From Lolium rigidum (lineage: Eukaryota > Streptophyta > Magnoliopsida > Poales > Poaceae), in contig NC_061512.1 of assembly GCF_022539505.1 (NCBI RefSeq), forward strand, positions 146,861,962 through 146,925,961: 64,000 nt of DNA. The letters are read 5' to 3'. Shown here piece by piece: positions 20,821-31,350 of this stretch (position 1 is its first letter; every line of letters starts with the position of its first letter). The translations under genes and the position numbers were made by a program. Below the pieces are notes generated by a model, which made no database searches, was not told the origin of the DNA, and saw only the letters and a list, made by a program, of their open reading frames with translations.

Positions 20821-21061
20821 AGGTTTAGGGTTTTACCCCCCTAAATCTGGTTTCTTTTTAATTTGTATTGTTTTATTTCTTTTGTGTTTTATTTTAATTT
20901 TGAAGGAGTTTCACATATTCTACGGTACTACATACATGCATATGAATGTACAATTTCAAACAAATTTTAAATTAGAACCAAAAAGAATTCAAGAGGAATA
21001 TACAATATATATTCAATATCGGATGACCATATACAATTTTGAACAAGTTTCCATACATAAT

Positions 21062-21890
21062 TTAGTGCATATGAAGTTCTACGTCCTCTACATAGTGTTC
21101 TCCTTTAGGATCGATGACTTCCCTCACGAACCATCCAGCTAGTTCCTCTTGAAGTGGTCGGAAGCGAGCTTCTGGACTAAGCATCTTCCGGAGGTTATTC
21201 CTCTTGACATTGTTATCACACGGAACCCGCTCAAAGGTGTATCTCCTAATATTCTCACAAACATAGTATCCACATAGATTGGTCCCCGATGGCTGAATAT
21301 CCCCAGTCCCAGTCACTGACCTTTTAAATTGTAGATCTTTTTTTGAATTCACCGACTTCTTCATCTACGAACCGTCTCCAAACCGTACGAGGCAAAGAAA
21401 ATTAAATGAACAAGAGAGTTATTAGTTACTTGATATTAGGAAATGAATGAAATAGGCCGATCGATATAGAGCGCAAATGAATGAAAATAATTACTTCTGC
21501 ATCATTTTTCTCATGTCGGCCCAAAGCTTTGCATCCAGATTCAGAGAGTCGTGGACGAGAACTGTGGAGGTGTGAAATTGAATTACTAGCAGAATCCAGT
21601 GGAACCTGCGGACACGATACATGCACAGTCATGCATACCTCATCGATTAGCCACATACCATGCATGGAGTAAACAAAAAAGAATGTGCTCAAGACAGAAA
21701 CACTCACCCAAAATGGTAAGGAAATAGAATATCACTTTTGAGTTCCTGCTTTGAAAGAAACCGCCACAGGTCTTCCTCCACGTCGGCGGGGTGATTTTTT
21801 TAACACATATCCATTAACGATTTGTGGGTCAATGAACCCGACATCATGGATGTTCCTTATTCTGCATTCCCTAAGCTTCATTCTGCATAA
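21062..21890 (-). pseudogene. Ulp1-like protease part of the CACTA gene
   Basis: Reading minus from about 21880: KLRECRIRNIHDVGFIDPQI and VNGYVLKK, a broken middle, then GTNLCGYYVCENIRRYTFER (a conserved G.NLCGYYVCE core that includes the expected catalytic Cys of Ulp1-like peptidases), and the close KMLSPEARFRPLQEELAGWF, ending VEDVELHMH at 21062. The His/Asp part of the site is not readable between 21370 and 21700. In CACTA elements such a protease-like frame accompanies the transposase. The frame is interrupted, so this copy is unlikely to be active as written. Confidence 0.6.
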
Positions 21891-21945
21891 TAGCGTACAG
21901 AACAAGATAGTTAGGACAATATATATATATATATATATATATATA

Positions 21946-22290
21946 GGACATATTCATACTACACCCGGGTGTAGTTACACCTACACGTGTTTCTCATAAT
22001 CTAGAGAGTATCTATCATACCGGAAAGTATGTACATGTAGTATGAAGTATATATGACTATTTTGGAAGTATATATACTACTTTGTACGCAGTATGTACAT
22101 TTTTTTACGTAGACTCATTTTTTACGTATACATATGCATGTATTTCACATATATAGTGCAAACTATGGGTTCACTTGCATTTTTTTCACCAAACTTGGTT
22201 TAGAGTATCTTAGATATAGTGTACGAACATACTCAAACAGATAAAGTATCATACATACTTCTGTAAGGTAGTATATTACATATGGGTGTA
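21946..22290 (+). repeat. Left arm of the long inverted repeat
   Basis: Pairs with 27220-27583. It contains the short palindrome ACACCCGGGTGT near 21961, which is repeated in the other arm. Confidence 0.65.
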
Positions 22291-22651
22291 AACTAATTGG
22301 GGCACCATGGTGCCCAGGCTCCCATATCGTCCACCGTTAGATCGATCCACGGGAGATGAAAATAATCCGGGTATATTTTGTGATGAAACCCGTTAGTGCA
22401 CCAGCAAACCCGTTTGTAGCTTCGTCCGACAATTTGCAAATCTTTCCATCTTTGATTTGCATGGTAGCTTCAATTGAGAATTCCAAAATATTTCCATTTC
22501 TGTGTTGTATGCATGCACCGAGTGATTGGAAAAATTAGTCTAGTAATCTCTTTCCAAACAAACGGTTGCCTATTTAGTGTTTTTCAATCAGCCGTGATTT
22601 ACGTGTCCGTAGTTTCCTTTTCTTGATTGTTTTGAACACATACCTCCTACC

Positions 22652-22660
22652 TATTTATAA
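22652..22660 (+). promoter_or_regulatory. Possible TATA box inside the nested element
   Basis: TATTTATAA about 60 bases before the ATG at 22721, in an otherwise AT-rich area, so weak on its own. Confidence 0.3.
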
Positions 22661-22720
22661 GGACCCCATCAGGGCAGAAATTGATGCCAAAACGCTGCAT
22701 CCTTTTCTAGTATTCGGGGA

Positions 22721-22963
22721 ATGAAGGACGACCCAAAATGGATTGACGTTTTGGGTTTCTGCTTGACTGAGGTATGCCTTTGTACTGTGATTCTTGATCC
22801 ATGTTTTTCTCTATGCCTTACAATGCCTTACTATGAGTACCTAGTTTTGACCGCGATCGTGTCTGTTGCCGTCGCCTACGACAACATCATTGCCGGATGC
22901 GCTGTCGTGCACATCGCGAAATTCGCTGTGGCCATGTTATCTGGTGCTTGGACACTAATGTAG
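22721..22963 (+). other. Possible captured gene fragment, unrecognised
   Basis: The first codons read MKDDPKWIDVLGFCLTE and are followed by GTATGC, a good plant 5' splice site. A matching acceptor (AATGGCAG) ends at 23041, after which codons for a short Tyr/Leu/Asp-rich stretch and then QELMRQYTFADA lead to TGA near 23120. Read straight through instead, the frame gives 80 residues with two hydrophobic stretches and ends at 22963. I do not recognise either product. TATA box, ATG and a possible intron in a row suggest a gene fragment carried by the element, but this is inference. Confidence 0.25.
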
Positions 22964-23329
22964 ACGTGGTGCCATGCACGATTTGTTGTTCATCTTCACC
23001 CTTAGATCCATTAGCATTTACCATTTTTGTGTTCAATGGCAGGTATCTTGATACCCAGGCTGCGTCACGGTCCTCATTTGTTCAAGAATTGATGAGGCAA
23101 TACACATTTGCGGACGCATGAGGCAACAAGCATCTGGACAAAGTTAGCGCATTCCTGAGAATAAAAAGTCGTTGTAATAAGTACAATTTTTCTGCATCAA
23201 AGAATGTGCTTATATATGATTTGTAAGAGAGTATTTTTTGTAATAAGTACATTATGTTTCATTCCGGAATTTCTATGGTTTTTATAAAGGTTCCTAAGAT
23301 ATGAAATACCTGGACAATATGATACCTTG

Positions 23330-26300
23330 GTACCTTGGTGCCTCGATAACGGCACCGTGGTACGTCGATACTAGTACCTCATGTATGAAACGACAAGAGC
23401 TACTCACCATTCTCAAAATTTAGGTACCTCTAACGTAAGTTCATACGCCTTGGTAACACTATTCCATACCTCAATACCTCGATACCCCGCGGTGTCTTCA
23501 AGAGCTATCATATTCCTCAGAAAATACCTTGATACCTATGAGTATTCTCATACTACTCGTGCAATACCTTGGTACTCTTCTACTCTGTATACAATACCTC
23601 GATATCACGAAAATGGTACCCCGAAACAAGTCTGATAGGAACTGAGTTACTCGCGGTGCTCAAAATGTAGGTATCGCTACATACCGTGGTACCAGTTGAA
23701 TCAACTACTAGCAGTGGCGGATCAGGTATGCCGTATATGCCATGTGATACCTTGAGGCAGCTCACTCGCTTCTGCTTGAACGAGCTCAGGTATGTTGCTG
23801 CAGTGTTGTTCTGATTCGTAGTAGTACTAATGCAAGGGAGTAAGCTAACTCACGTATGTTCGGCTCAGTAGCTGTGTGCTCGTTTGCCCAGCTCTCGTAT
23901 TGCCCAGCTCTTCGCTCGTTTGCTAATAATAAGTGTGTGAGATGTAAACTAGATAGGATTAGTAGTCAATATCGTAGCTCTAAGACTACTCATAGTGGGA
24001 GTAACTTAGCTAGTAACATCACACATATCAAGGCATTTTGGTGACATGGCATGCGAATAAATGAAGAAAGAGAGTGAGGTGGTAACTAGCTATGTTACCA
24101 TAACATCACACACCCCAAGGCAAAATGGGTCTACAACATAATAAATGACACAATGCATGACACCATATATAAGTTACTACCCACTATGAAGTTAGTAACC
24201 TAGACTAGTAACATGGCATATGTTACTAGTCTAAGTTACTCCCCACTATGAGCAGCCTAATAGGAGTTCAAATACAATTCACACTGGTACTCGTGCATGC
24301 AAACTAATTGGCTAACCTAATCAACATTAATTCTCTAGCAAGTTGTATACCTCTCGTTTTTTCAATAAAATCTAGGATCCAACTAGTTCGTTTTGCTGAT
24401 TCAACTGTCTTGGCTTTCGGTTAAGTGGAATTTTGATGCATTTGGCATTCCAGACGGCATCGTCCAGCTGCTAGCTAGGAGATGAACTAAATTCCGCTCG
24501 CTGTCACCGAGAGCCATACAAGCCAACCAATTTGCCCGTTGTTGGCCATTAGGGGCCCACAACCATGACAACACAATAATCATTCATCTAGGTATTGGTG
24601 TTTCCAACATACCTCGATACCGGCACTGTGGTACGTCGATACCAGTACCTCTGGTATGATAGCCAAGAGCTACACACGGTTCTCAAAATTCAAGAGTGGT
24701 ATCTCTAACATAAGATCGTACACCTTAGTAACACTGGAGAATACCTCGATACCCCGCGGTATCCTAATGAGCTATCATATTCCTCGGACAATACCTCGAT
24801 ACCTACAAGTACTCTCATAGTACTCGTACAATATCTTGGTACACTTCTACTCCTTGTACAATACCTAGATATCACGAAAATGGTACCCCATTACATGTCT
24901 GATAGGATTTGAGTTACACGCGGTGCTCAAAATGTAGGTATCGGTAAATACCGTGGTACCAGTTGACTCGAGTACTAGGTATTGGTGTTTCTAACATACC
25001 TTGATACCGGCACTGTTGTACGTCGATACCGGCACCTATGGTATGATACGCCAAGAGATACTCACGGTTCTCAAAACACAAGAACGGTATCTCTAACGTA
25101 AGCTCATACGCCTTGGTAACCCTGGAGAATACCTCGATACCTCGATACCCCGCGGTATCCTCATGAGCTATCATATTCCTCAGACAATACCTCGATACCT
25201 ATAAGTACTCTCATAGTACTCGTACAATACGTTGGTACACTTCTACTCCTTGTACAATACCTCGATATCACGAAAATGGTACCCCATTACAAGTCTGGTA
25301 GGATTTGAGTTATTTTCAGTGCTCAAAATGTAGGTATCGGTACATACCGTGGTAACAGTTGACTTGAGTACTAGGTATTGGTGCTTCCAACATACCTCGA
25401 TACTGGCACTGTGGTATGTCGATACCGGTACCTCTAGTATGATACGACAACAGGTACTCACGATTCTCAAAATTCAGGCATGATATATCTAACATAAGCT
25501 CATATGCCTTGGTAACCCTGGAAAATACCTCAATACCCCGCGGTGTCCTCATGAGCTATCATATTCCTCAAACAATACCTCAATACCTACAAGTAATATC
25601 ATAGTACTCGTACAATACCTTGGTACTCTTCTACTCCTTGTACAATACCTCGATATCACGAAAATGGTACCCCAAAACAAGTCTGGTAGGACATGAGTTA
25701 CACACGAAAATGGTACATCGATACCGGCTGGTACCTCAGGTATGATACCGGTATTTCCAAAACCTCGATACCTCACGGTAACCTCATGAACTATCGTACT
25801 CCTCGCACAAAACCGCGACACGCCAAGGTGTTGTCATGAATTATCGTACTTCTCATATATACCTAGGTACCTCGATACCTATAAATACTCTCATAATCCT
25901 TGGAATATGTCTCGACACTCTTGCGCACCTACATACCTCAATACCTTCTTACCTCGATACCTACCGGTACACTCATACTCCTCGTACAATACCTCATTAT
26001 CACAAGACTGTTATCTCGAAACAAGTATCTCAGGTATGATAGGGCCTGATTTATTTCCGATGATCAAAAACTAGGTTTTGGTATTTCTAACATACCCTTC
26101 TTTGACTTGACTACTAGGTATCAGTGTTTCCAACATACCATGCTACCCCAAACTATCCTCACGAACTATCGTATTACTCAGACAATACGATACATTGGTA
26201 CTTGGTACCATACCATATGATACCTTGGGTACCTCGGTACCTCGATAACTACTCCACCATACGTCGATACCGGTACCTCGATATAAAGAGATATACGTGT

Positions 26301-26490
26301 TTCCAACATACCGCGCTACCCCAAGTTATACTCATGAACTATCGTACTACATGGAAAATACCTTCATACCTCGATACCAGTATTGCGTTAAGTTGATACC
26401 GGTACCTCAGGTATGATACCGGGATTTCTGTACCTTGATACCTTAGGTATGTCGGTACCTCGGGTATGATACCGATATTTCGATACCTTG
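23330..26490. repeat. Array of about 390-bp repeats built on TACCTCGATACC
   Basis: Successive units begin CTAGGTATTGGTG at 24588, 24975 and 25371 (spacing 387 and 396). A related older unit lies at about 23330-23710, and broken copies run on to 26490. Each unit contains, in order, a GGCACTGTGGTACGTCGATAC part, TTCTCAAAATTCA, GGTAACCCTGGA, CCCCGCGGTATCC, GAGCTATCATATTCCTC, CACGAAAATGGTACC and GTGCTCAAAATGTAGG. Within units, TACCTCGATACC-like words recur every few tens of bases. There is no coding frame. The array resembles a young satellite that grew inside a transposon. Confidence 0.65.
23984..24257. mobile_element. Tourist-like MITE (TAA target site)
   Basis: The ends GACTACTCATAGTGGGAGTA and the inverse of TACTCCCCACTATGAGCAGC match closely. 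TAA flanks both sides (23981-23983 and 24258-24260). The 274-bp body is nearly palindromic in its outer parts (GTAACTTAG...CTAAGTTAC). It sits between the first and second units of the 390-bp repeat family. Confidence 0.75.
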
Positions 26491-27219
26491 ATACCTGCAT
26501 ACTTAAAAAAATGTGCAACACTAAGAGTATTTTGAGAATGACGTTCTAAAAAATATGAGTAAAAGAAGGATAATAAACATTTAATATTATAGACCAGAAT
26601 CAAACATTCTAAAAACACTTCTTATTGAGCGTGACAAACATATTTTGTGCAACTCCTTGATTACCTAGTCCAAATATAGAAATGTTGGGCTATGATACAT
26701 GCTGAATACCTGCTGATAAATATGCACTATCCTATTCCATAGTAATAAGCCCACTAATCTAGGTCGAATGATACTGGCAAAAAATAGAAACGTTGGGCCA
26801 TCATTTTCCCCCAATCTTGGTTGTAATTTCCTAATAGCACGCTCGTATTAAAAGCCCACTAATGAAGGTCGATGTAATCTTCCAGATCAACAAACGGTGG
26901 CCCGCCATATACCTTGAATCTCGCCCACAAAAGCAGCACATACCTTTTCGCGAGTAATAAAAGCCCAGTAATTTAGCCGGAGCCATATAAGGAAATTTAT
27001 GCATGAAATTATCACGACTGATCTAAAGAGGCAACAAAATATTTCATAATTAAAAAATCATTTCTATTCTCATGCATCATCCATGCAAATATTACCAAAT
27101 ATACCTACGCTAACGGGTCAAACCCGATTTAACAAACCCGATCAGGTTGCACGATCAAGATACCACATCGGATGGCCAGGATGCATGGTGCCCAGGCTCC
27201 TTGGTGCCCCAACTGAGCT

Positions 27220-27583
27220 TCTTACTCCTGGGTGTAGTTACACCCATATCTAATATACTACCATATAGAAGTATGTACGATACTTTATCGGTTTGAGTTT
27301 GTTCTTAGAGTATATCTAAGATATTCTAAACCAAGTTTGGTGAAAAAGATGCAACGGAGCATGTAGTTTGAACTATATATCTGAAATAGATGCATATGTA
27401 TACGTAAAAAATAAGTCTACGTAAAAAGATGTATATACTGCCTAAAAAGTATTATATATACTATCAAAATAGTCTTATATACTTCATACTACATAAACAT
27501 ACTCTCCGGTATGATAGATACTCTATAGACTATGAGAAACATGCGTGGGTGTAACTACACCCGGGTGTAGTATGAATATGTCC
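27220..27583 (-). repeat. Right arm of the long inverted repeat
   Basis: Inverted copy of 21946-22290 with scattered differences and small indels. The phrase TAAACCAAGTTTGGTGAAAA is shared as its inverse in the left arm. Confidence 0.65.
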
Positions 27584-27612
27584 ATATATATATATATATA
27601 GGTAAATTAACT

Positions 27613-27973
27613 GGTGCTCCTAGGTGCCCGGGCAACATACGTTGATACGCGTATTTTTGCTTTGTAGTACACATACCTAAGGGTATACATACCTAAGTTA
27701 CACATACCTAAGGTATACATACCTAAGATATGGATACTCAAGTGATACATACCTAAGGTATTGCATACCTAAGGTGTACGTACACTGATACGTGTATATA
27801 TATGTTAGGTATGTGTAACTTGCATGTGTGTATGTTAAGTATGTAAATGTTAGGTATGTGTAACTTGTATGTGTATATGTTACATATGTAAACCTTAGGT
27901 ATGTGTAATTTAGACACGTACACTCCAGGTATGTACGAAATACACGTTTGGTGCCTATGCTCCTAGGTGCCCC
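27613..27973. mobile_element. Small foldback element with CATACCTAAG repeats
   Basis: The ends GGTGCTCCTAGGTGCCC and the inverse of GCTCCTAGGTGCCCC are related to those of the 22299-27210 element. The left half holds direct copies of ACATACCTAAG and the right half copies of its inverse (TTAGGTATGT), so the whole can fold into a long hairpin. Non-coding. Confidence 0.5.
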
Positions 27974-28019
27974 AATTGAGCTTGCAGGCAATGAACGAGA
28001 TGAGGTAGAAATAAATCAC

Positions 28020-31000
28020 TTACATAACGTAGCAACTGATGATAGATTTGTCGAGCTCGCGCAGATTGAACAGCTGGAACAATTCACTCCGATGAACTGT
28101 TACATAGTAATGTTTGAAGTGATGCTCATGTCTAACTTCCGCATAAATATATTCTTTGGCATTTTTATTTTTTATGTGACCCTTGTACCAAATTAGCAGA
28201 TTTTTCATTTGTGGAGGTAGATCCTTTTCCTGCGCAGGCTCGACGAGAGGCCCATTCGGCACATATGTAATTACTACCTCACTCACTGGCGCCTCCTCAA
28301 GGCCTAACATCGCACGAAGAGTCATACCCATCCGGGCCGCTTGTTCTCTCGGCAGCCGTTACGGTCAATCCCTGTCGTGCCGCAGCTGCTATGATTGTGG
28401 GGTCCATTAGTTTAGCATCCGGACCGGCGGCTTTCACTATGAGCGGGGGGATCGATTGTTTACTTTGTTCCCCGAGCTGGGCAACTCCTTTCCCGCTTAT
28501 TTTACTTTCTAATTCTTTCTCGGTCTCCTCCAAGGCTTTCTTCTCCTCCTTCTCCGCCAACTCTTTCTTCTCCTTCAACATGAGTGCTTGCCTACGAAGT
28601 TCACGTGCATAGTCCTCAGGCAGATTCTTCGCGGCTTGGGACGGTGTGCTCAAAATGACTTAGCCCACTTCTTTTGCTCATTAGAAAATACTGGCTTGGG
28701 CTCGGGCTCTCTTTTCTTCTTGCAGTCCGCCTTCCATTTCTCATAATCAGCAGTCGCGGCCGCGTCGACTTCCTCGGCACTACGTTCCCAAGGCCTTGTG
28801 GGGAGAGGCTTCAGTGATGGCTCCGGTACCTTTGTGGTCTTAGGTACATAAGGGTCCGGGTTAATAGTCCGGGACCGCTTCGCTTCTTCGCCGGAGGTGG
28901 ATTGGGGGGCGGCGTCTGCTTACCCGCCCGTGGCGGACTGGGGGCGGCGGCTGCTTACCCGCCGGAGGTGAATTGGGGGGCGGCGTCGGCTGACGTGAAC
29001 GAGGTGTAGGTGAAGCACCACCACCACCACCACCATCGCCACCGCCACCACCACCGTAGGGGGGTGGACTTGTTGGCCTTAGCGCCTCGCCTGGAAACTT
29101 GATAAACTTCTTTTGCCATAGAATGAACTGGCGCTTGACATCTCCAAGTCTTCTCCCCCCTTCAGGTGTAGCAATTTCAATCTCCAGGTCCTCAAACCCC
29201 TGTACTATGTCCTTGATACGTCTCCGACGTATCGATAATTTCTTATGTTCCATGCTACATTATTGATGATATCTACATATTTTATACACATTATATGTCG
29301 TATTTATGCATTTTCCGGCACTAACCTATTAACAAGATGCCGAAGAGCCAGTTGCTGTTTTCTGCTGTTTTTGGTTTCAGAAATTCTAGTAAAGAAATAT
29401 TCTCGGAATTGGACGAAATCAACGCCCAGGGTCCTATTTTGCCACGAAGCTTCTAGAAGACCGAAGGAGAGTCGAAGTGGGGCCACGAGGTGGCCAGACA
29501 CCAGGGCAGCGTGGCCCAGGCCCTGGCCGCGCCGGCCTGTCGTCTGGGCCCCTCGTGACGCCCTTACTACCGCCCTTCCGCCTACAAATAGCCTTCGTCG
29601 CGAAACCCCCAGTACGGAGAGCCACGAGACGGAAAACCTTAGTGAGACGCCGCCGCCGCCAATCCCATCTCGGGGGATTCTGGAGATCACCTCCGGCACC
29701 CTGCCGGAGAGGGGATTCATCTCCCGGAGGACTCTTCACCGCCATGGTCGCCTCCGGAGTGATGAGTGAGTAGTTCACCCCTGGACTATGGGTCCATAGC
29801 AGTAGGTAGATGGTTGTCTTCTCCTCATTGTGCTTCATTGTTGGATCTTGTGAGCTGCCTAACATGATCAAGATCATCTATCTGTAATACTATATGTTGT
29901 GTTTGTCGGGATCCGATGGATAGAGAATACTATGTTATGTTAATTATCAAGTTATTACCTATGTGTTGTTTATGATCTTGCATGCTCTCCGTTATTAGTA
30001 GAGGCTCTGGCCAAGTTTTTGCTCTTAACTGCAAGAGGGAGTATTTATGCTCGATAGTGGGTTCATGCCTCCATTAAATCTGGGACAGTGATAGAAAGTT
30101 CTAAGGTTGTGGATGTGATGTTGCCACTAGGGATAAAACATTGATGCTATGTCTAAGGATGTAGTTATTGATTACATTACGCACCATACTTAATGCAATT
30201 GTCTGTTGTTTTGCAACTTAATACCGGAAGGGGTTCGGATGATAACCTCGAAGGTGGACTTTTTAGGCATAGATGCATGCTCGGATAGCGGTCTATGTAC
30301 TTTGTCGTAATGCCCAATTAAATCTCACTATATTTATCATATCATGTATGTGCATTGTTATGCCCTCTCTATTTGTCAATTGCCCGACTGTAATTTGTTC
30401 ACCCAACATGCTTTTATCTTATGGGAGAGACACCTCTAGTGAACCGTGGACCCCGGTCCTATTCTTTACATCGCATACAATCTATCGCAATTGTTGTTTA
30501 CTCGTTTTCTCGCAAACAATCATCTTCCACACAATACGGTTAATCCTTTGTTACAGCAAGCCGGTGAGATTGACAACCTCAACCGTTTCGTTGGGGCAAA
30601 GTACTTTGGTTGTGTTGTGCAGGTTCCACGTTGGCGCCGGAATCCCTGGTGTTGCGCCGCATTACATTCCGCCACCATCAACCTTCAACGTGCTTCTTGG
30701 CTCCTCCTGGTTCGATAAACCTTGGTTTCTTTCTGAGGGAAAACTTGCTACTGTCTGCATCACACCTTCCTCTTGGGACGTGTGTCAACTGCACGCATCA
30801 GTCCTCCACCGTGACACGAGCATAGCCATCTTGAATGGGCTTGTTGTGGTGGAGTGCTCCAGGTTCACATGGTAAAGCACTGTCGATGGCTACCTTCATG
30901 GACATGTTCCCCATTGGATGATACAGATGACATTCTTTCATCTCCTTTACATCGTCCACGGGGTAGCGAGGAGGCTCCGGTGCAGTAATTTCGATCGCCA

Positions 31001-31124
31001 GAGGCTCCGGTGCAGTAATTTCGATCGTCGGTGCATGTGCATTAGCACCAGCCCGGTGGGGGCTCCGTGGAAGCCACGCCGCTTCTCCGTCGCTGGCTTC
31101 CGACATCCGGTGGATGATCTTCAT
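28020..31124 (-). pseudogene. N-terminal and middle part of the CACTA protease-type gene, split by a solo LTR
   Basis: Minus-strand pieces in order: 31124-30806 (KEMKECHLYHPMGNMSMKVA, then NKPIQDGYARVTVED), the solo LTR, then 29213 onward IVQGFEDLEIEIATPEGGRR and LGDVKRQFILWQKKFIKFPG, a Pro/Gly/Ser-rich linker over CCACC repeats (28900-29060), a charged coiled-coil-like part near 28500-28650 (LKEKKELAEKEEKKALEETE), and 28331-28020 (YAEVRHEHHFKHYYVTVHRS, ELFQLFNLRELDKSIISCYV). Across the LTR the codons join exactly (VED then IVQ) once the GTCCT duplication is removed. The order matches CACTA ORFs known from Triticeae. Confidence 0.6.
29214..30800 (+). mobile_element. Solo LTR of the same family as the 6214-14376 element
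   Basis: 1587 bp from TGATACGTCTCCGACG to GCACGCATCA, flanked by GTCCT on both sides (29209-29213 and 30801-30805). It matches the 1.6-kb LTRs at 6214 and 12777 in the opposite orientation; its last about 30 bases are more diverged. A single LTR with a perfect TSD indicates deletion of the body by recombination between two LTRs. It lies within the CACTA reading frame. Confidence 0.85.
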
Positions 31125-31130
31125 GCGTCC

Positions 31131-31230
31131 NNNNNNNNNNNNNNNNNNNNNNNNNNNNNNNNNNNNNNNNNNNNNNNNNNNNNNNNNNNNNNNNNNNNNN
31201 NNNNNNNNNNNNNNNNNNNNNNNNNNNNNN
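31131..31230. other. Assembly gap of 100 N
   Basis: Exactly 100 N, the usual placeholder for a join of unknown length. CACTA sequence stops on the left and LTR-type sequence starts shortly after on the right, so order and distance across it are not certain. Confidence 0.95.
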
Positions 31231-31350
31231 GCGAGAATGTGTTGCGTTCGAAACCCAGGCGAGCAACGATGGGCAGCACGGTAGGCTAGGAGGCTCCCGA
31301 GCTGCGGCTGGCCTGGTCCCGGCGGCGGCCCGTGCGCCTACGACGCGCGT

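Larger units (their letters stand above)
22299..27210. mobile_element. Nested element with GGGGCACC ends (Mutator-like?) carrying a repeat array
   Basis: The left end GGGGCACCATGGTGCCCAGG (22299) and the right end GGTGCCCAGGCTCCTTGGTG followed by CCCC (27210) are inverted copies sharing GGTGCCCAGGCTCC. Inside lie a small gene-like segment (22650-23120), a MITE, and several kilobases of degenerate TACCTCGATACC-type repeats. The same end type is found on the small element at 27613-27973. A Mutator-type origin is plausible from the end length, but I see no clean 9-bp duplication. Confidence 0.45.
21946..27583. mobile_element. Large inverted-repeat (foldback) element inserted in an AT repeat
   Basis: The left arm starts GGACATATTCATACTACACC at 21946 and the right arm ends with its inverse, GTAGTATGAATATGTCC, at 27583. 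The arms (about 345 and 365 bp) are inverted copies along most of their length. Both ends sit in (AT)n, so the target duplication is hidden. The middle is filled by another element (22299-27210), so the original unit was probably a palindromic element of about 0.7 kb that was later split at its centre. Confidence 0.65.
20602..31130 (-). mobile_element. CACTA (En/Spm-type) transposon, truncated by the gap and heavily invaded
   Basis: The end CACTGGTGGAAAAAGG at 20602 is a one-base variant of the grass CACTA end CACTAGTGGAAAAAGG. It is followed by subterminal repeats built on TTTAGTCGCGGTT and its inverse (20690-20815). On the minus strand the characteristic CACTA reading frame with a Ulp1-like cysteine protease part is found in pieces at 21062-21890 and 28020-31124. 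Two insertions separate the pieces: the inverted-repeat nest (21946-27973) and a solo LTR (29214-30800). The second end is not in view and would lie in or beyond the 100-N gap. Confidence 0.7.

Noticed and set aside
23330..26490. CRISPR-like repeat-spacer array
   Set aside because: Units are about 390 bp, degenerate, without constant short repeats and unique spacers, and the genome is eukaryotic.
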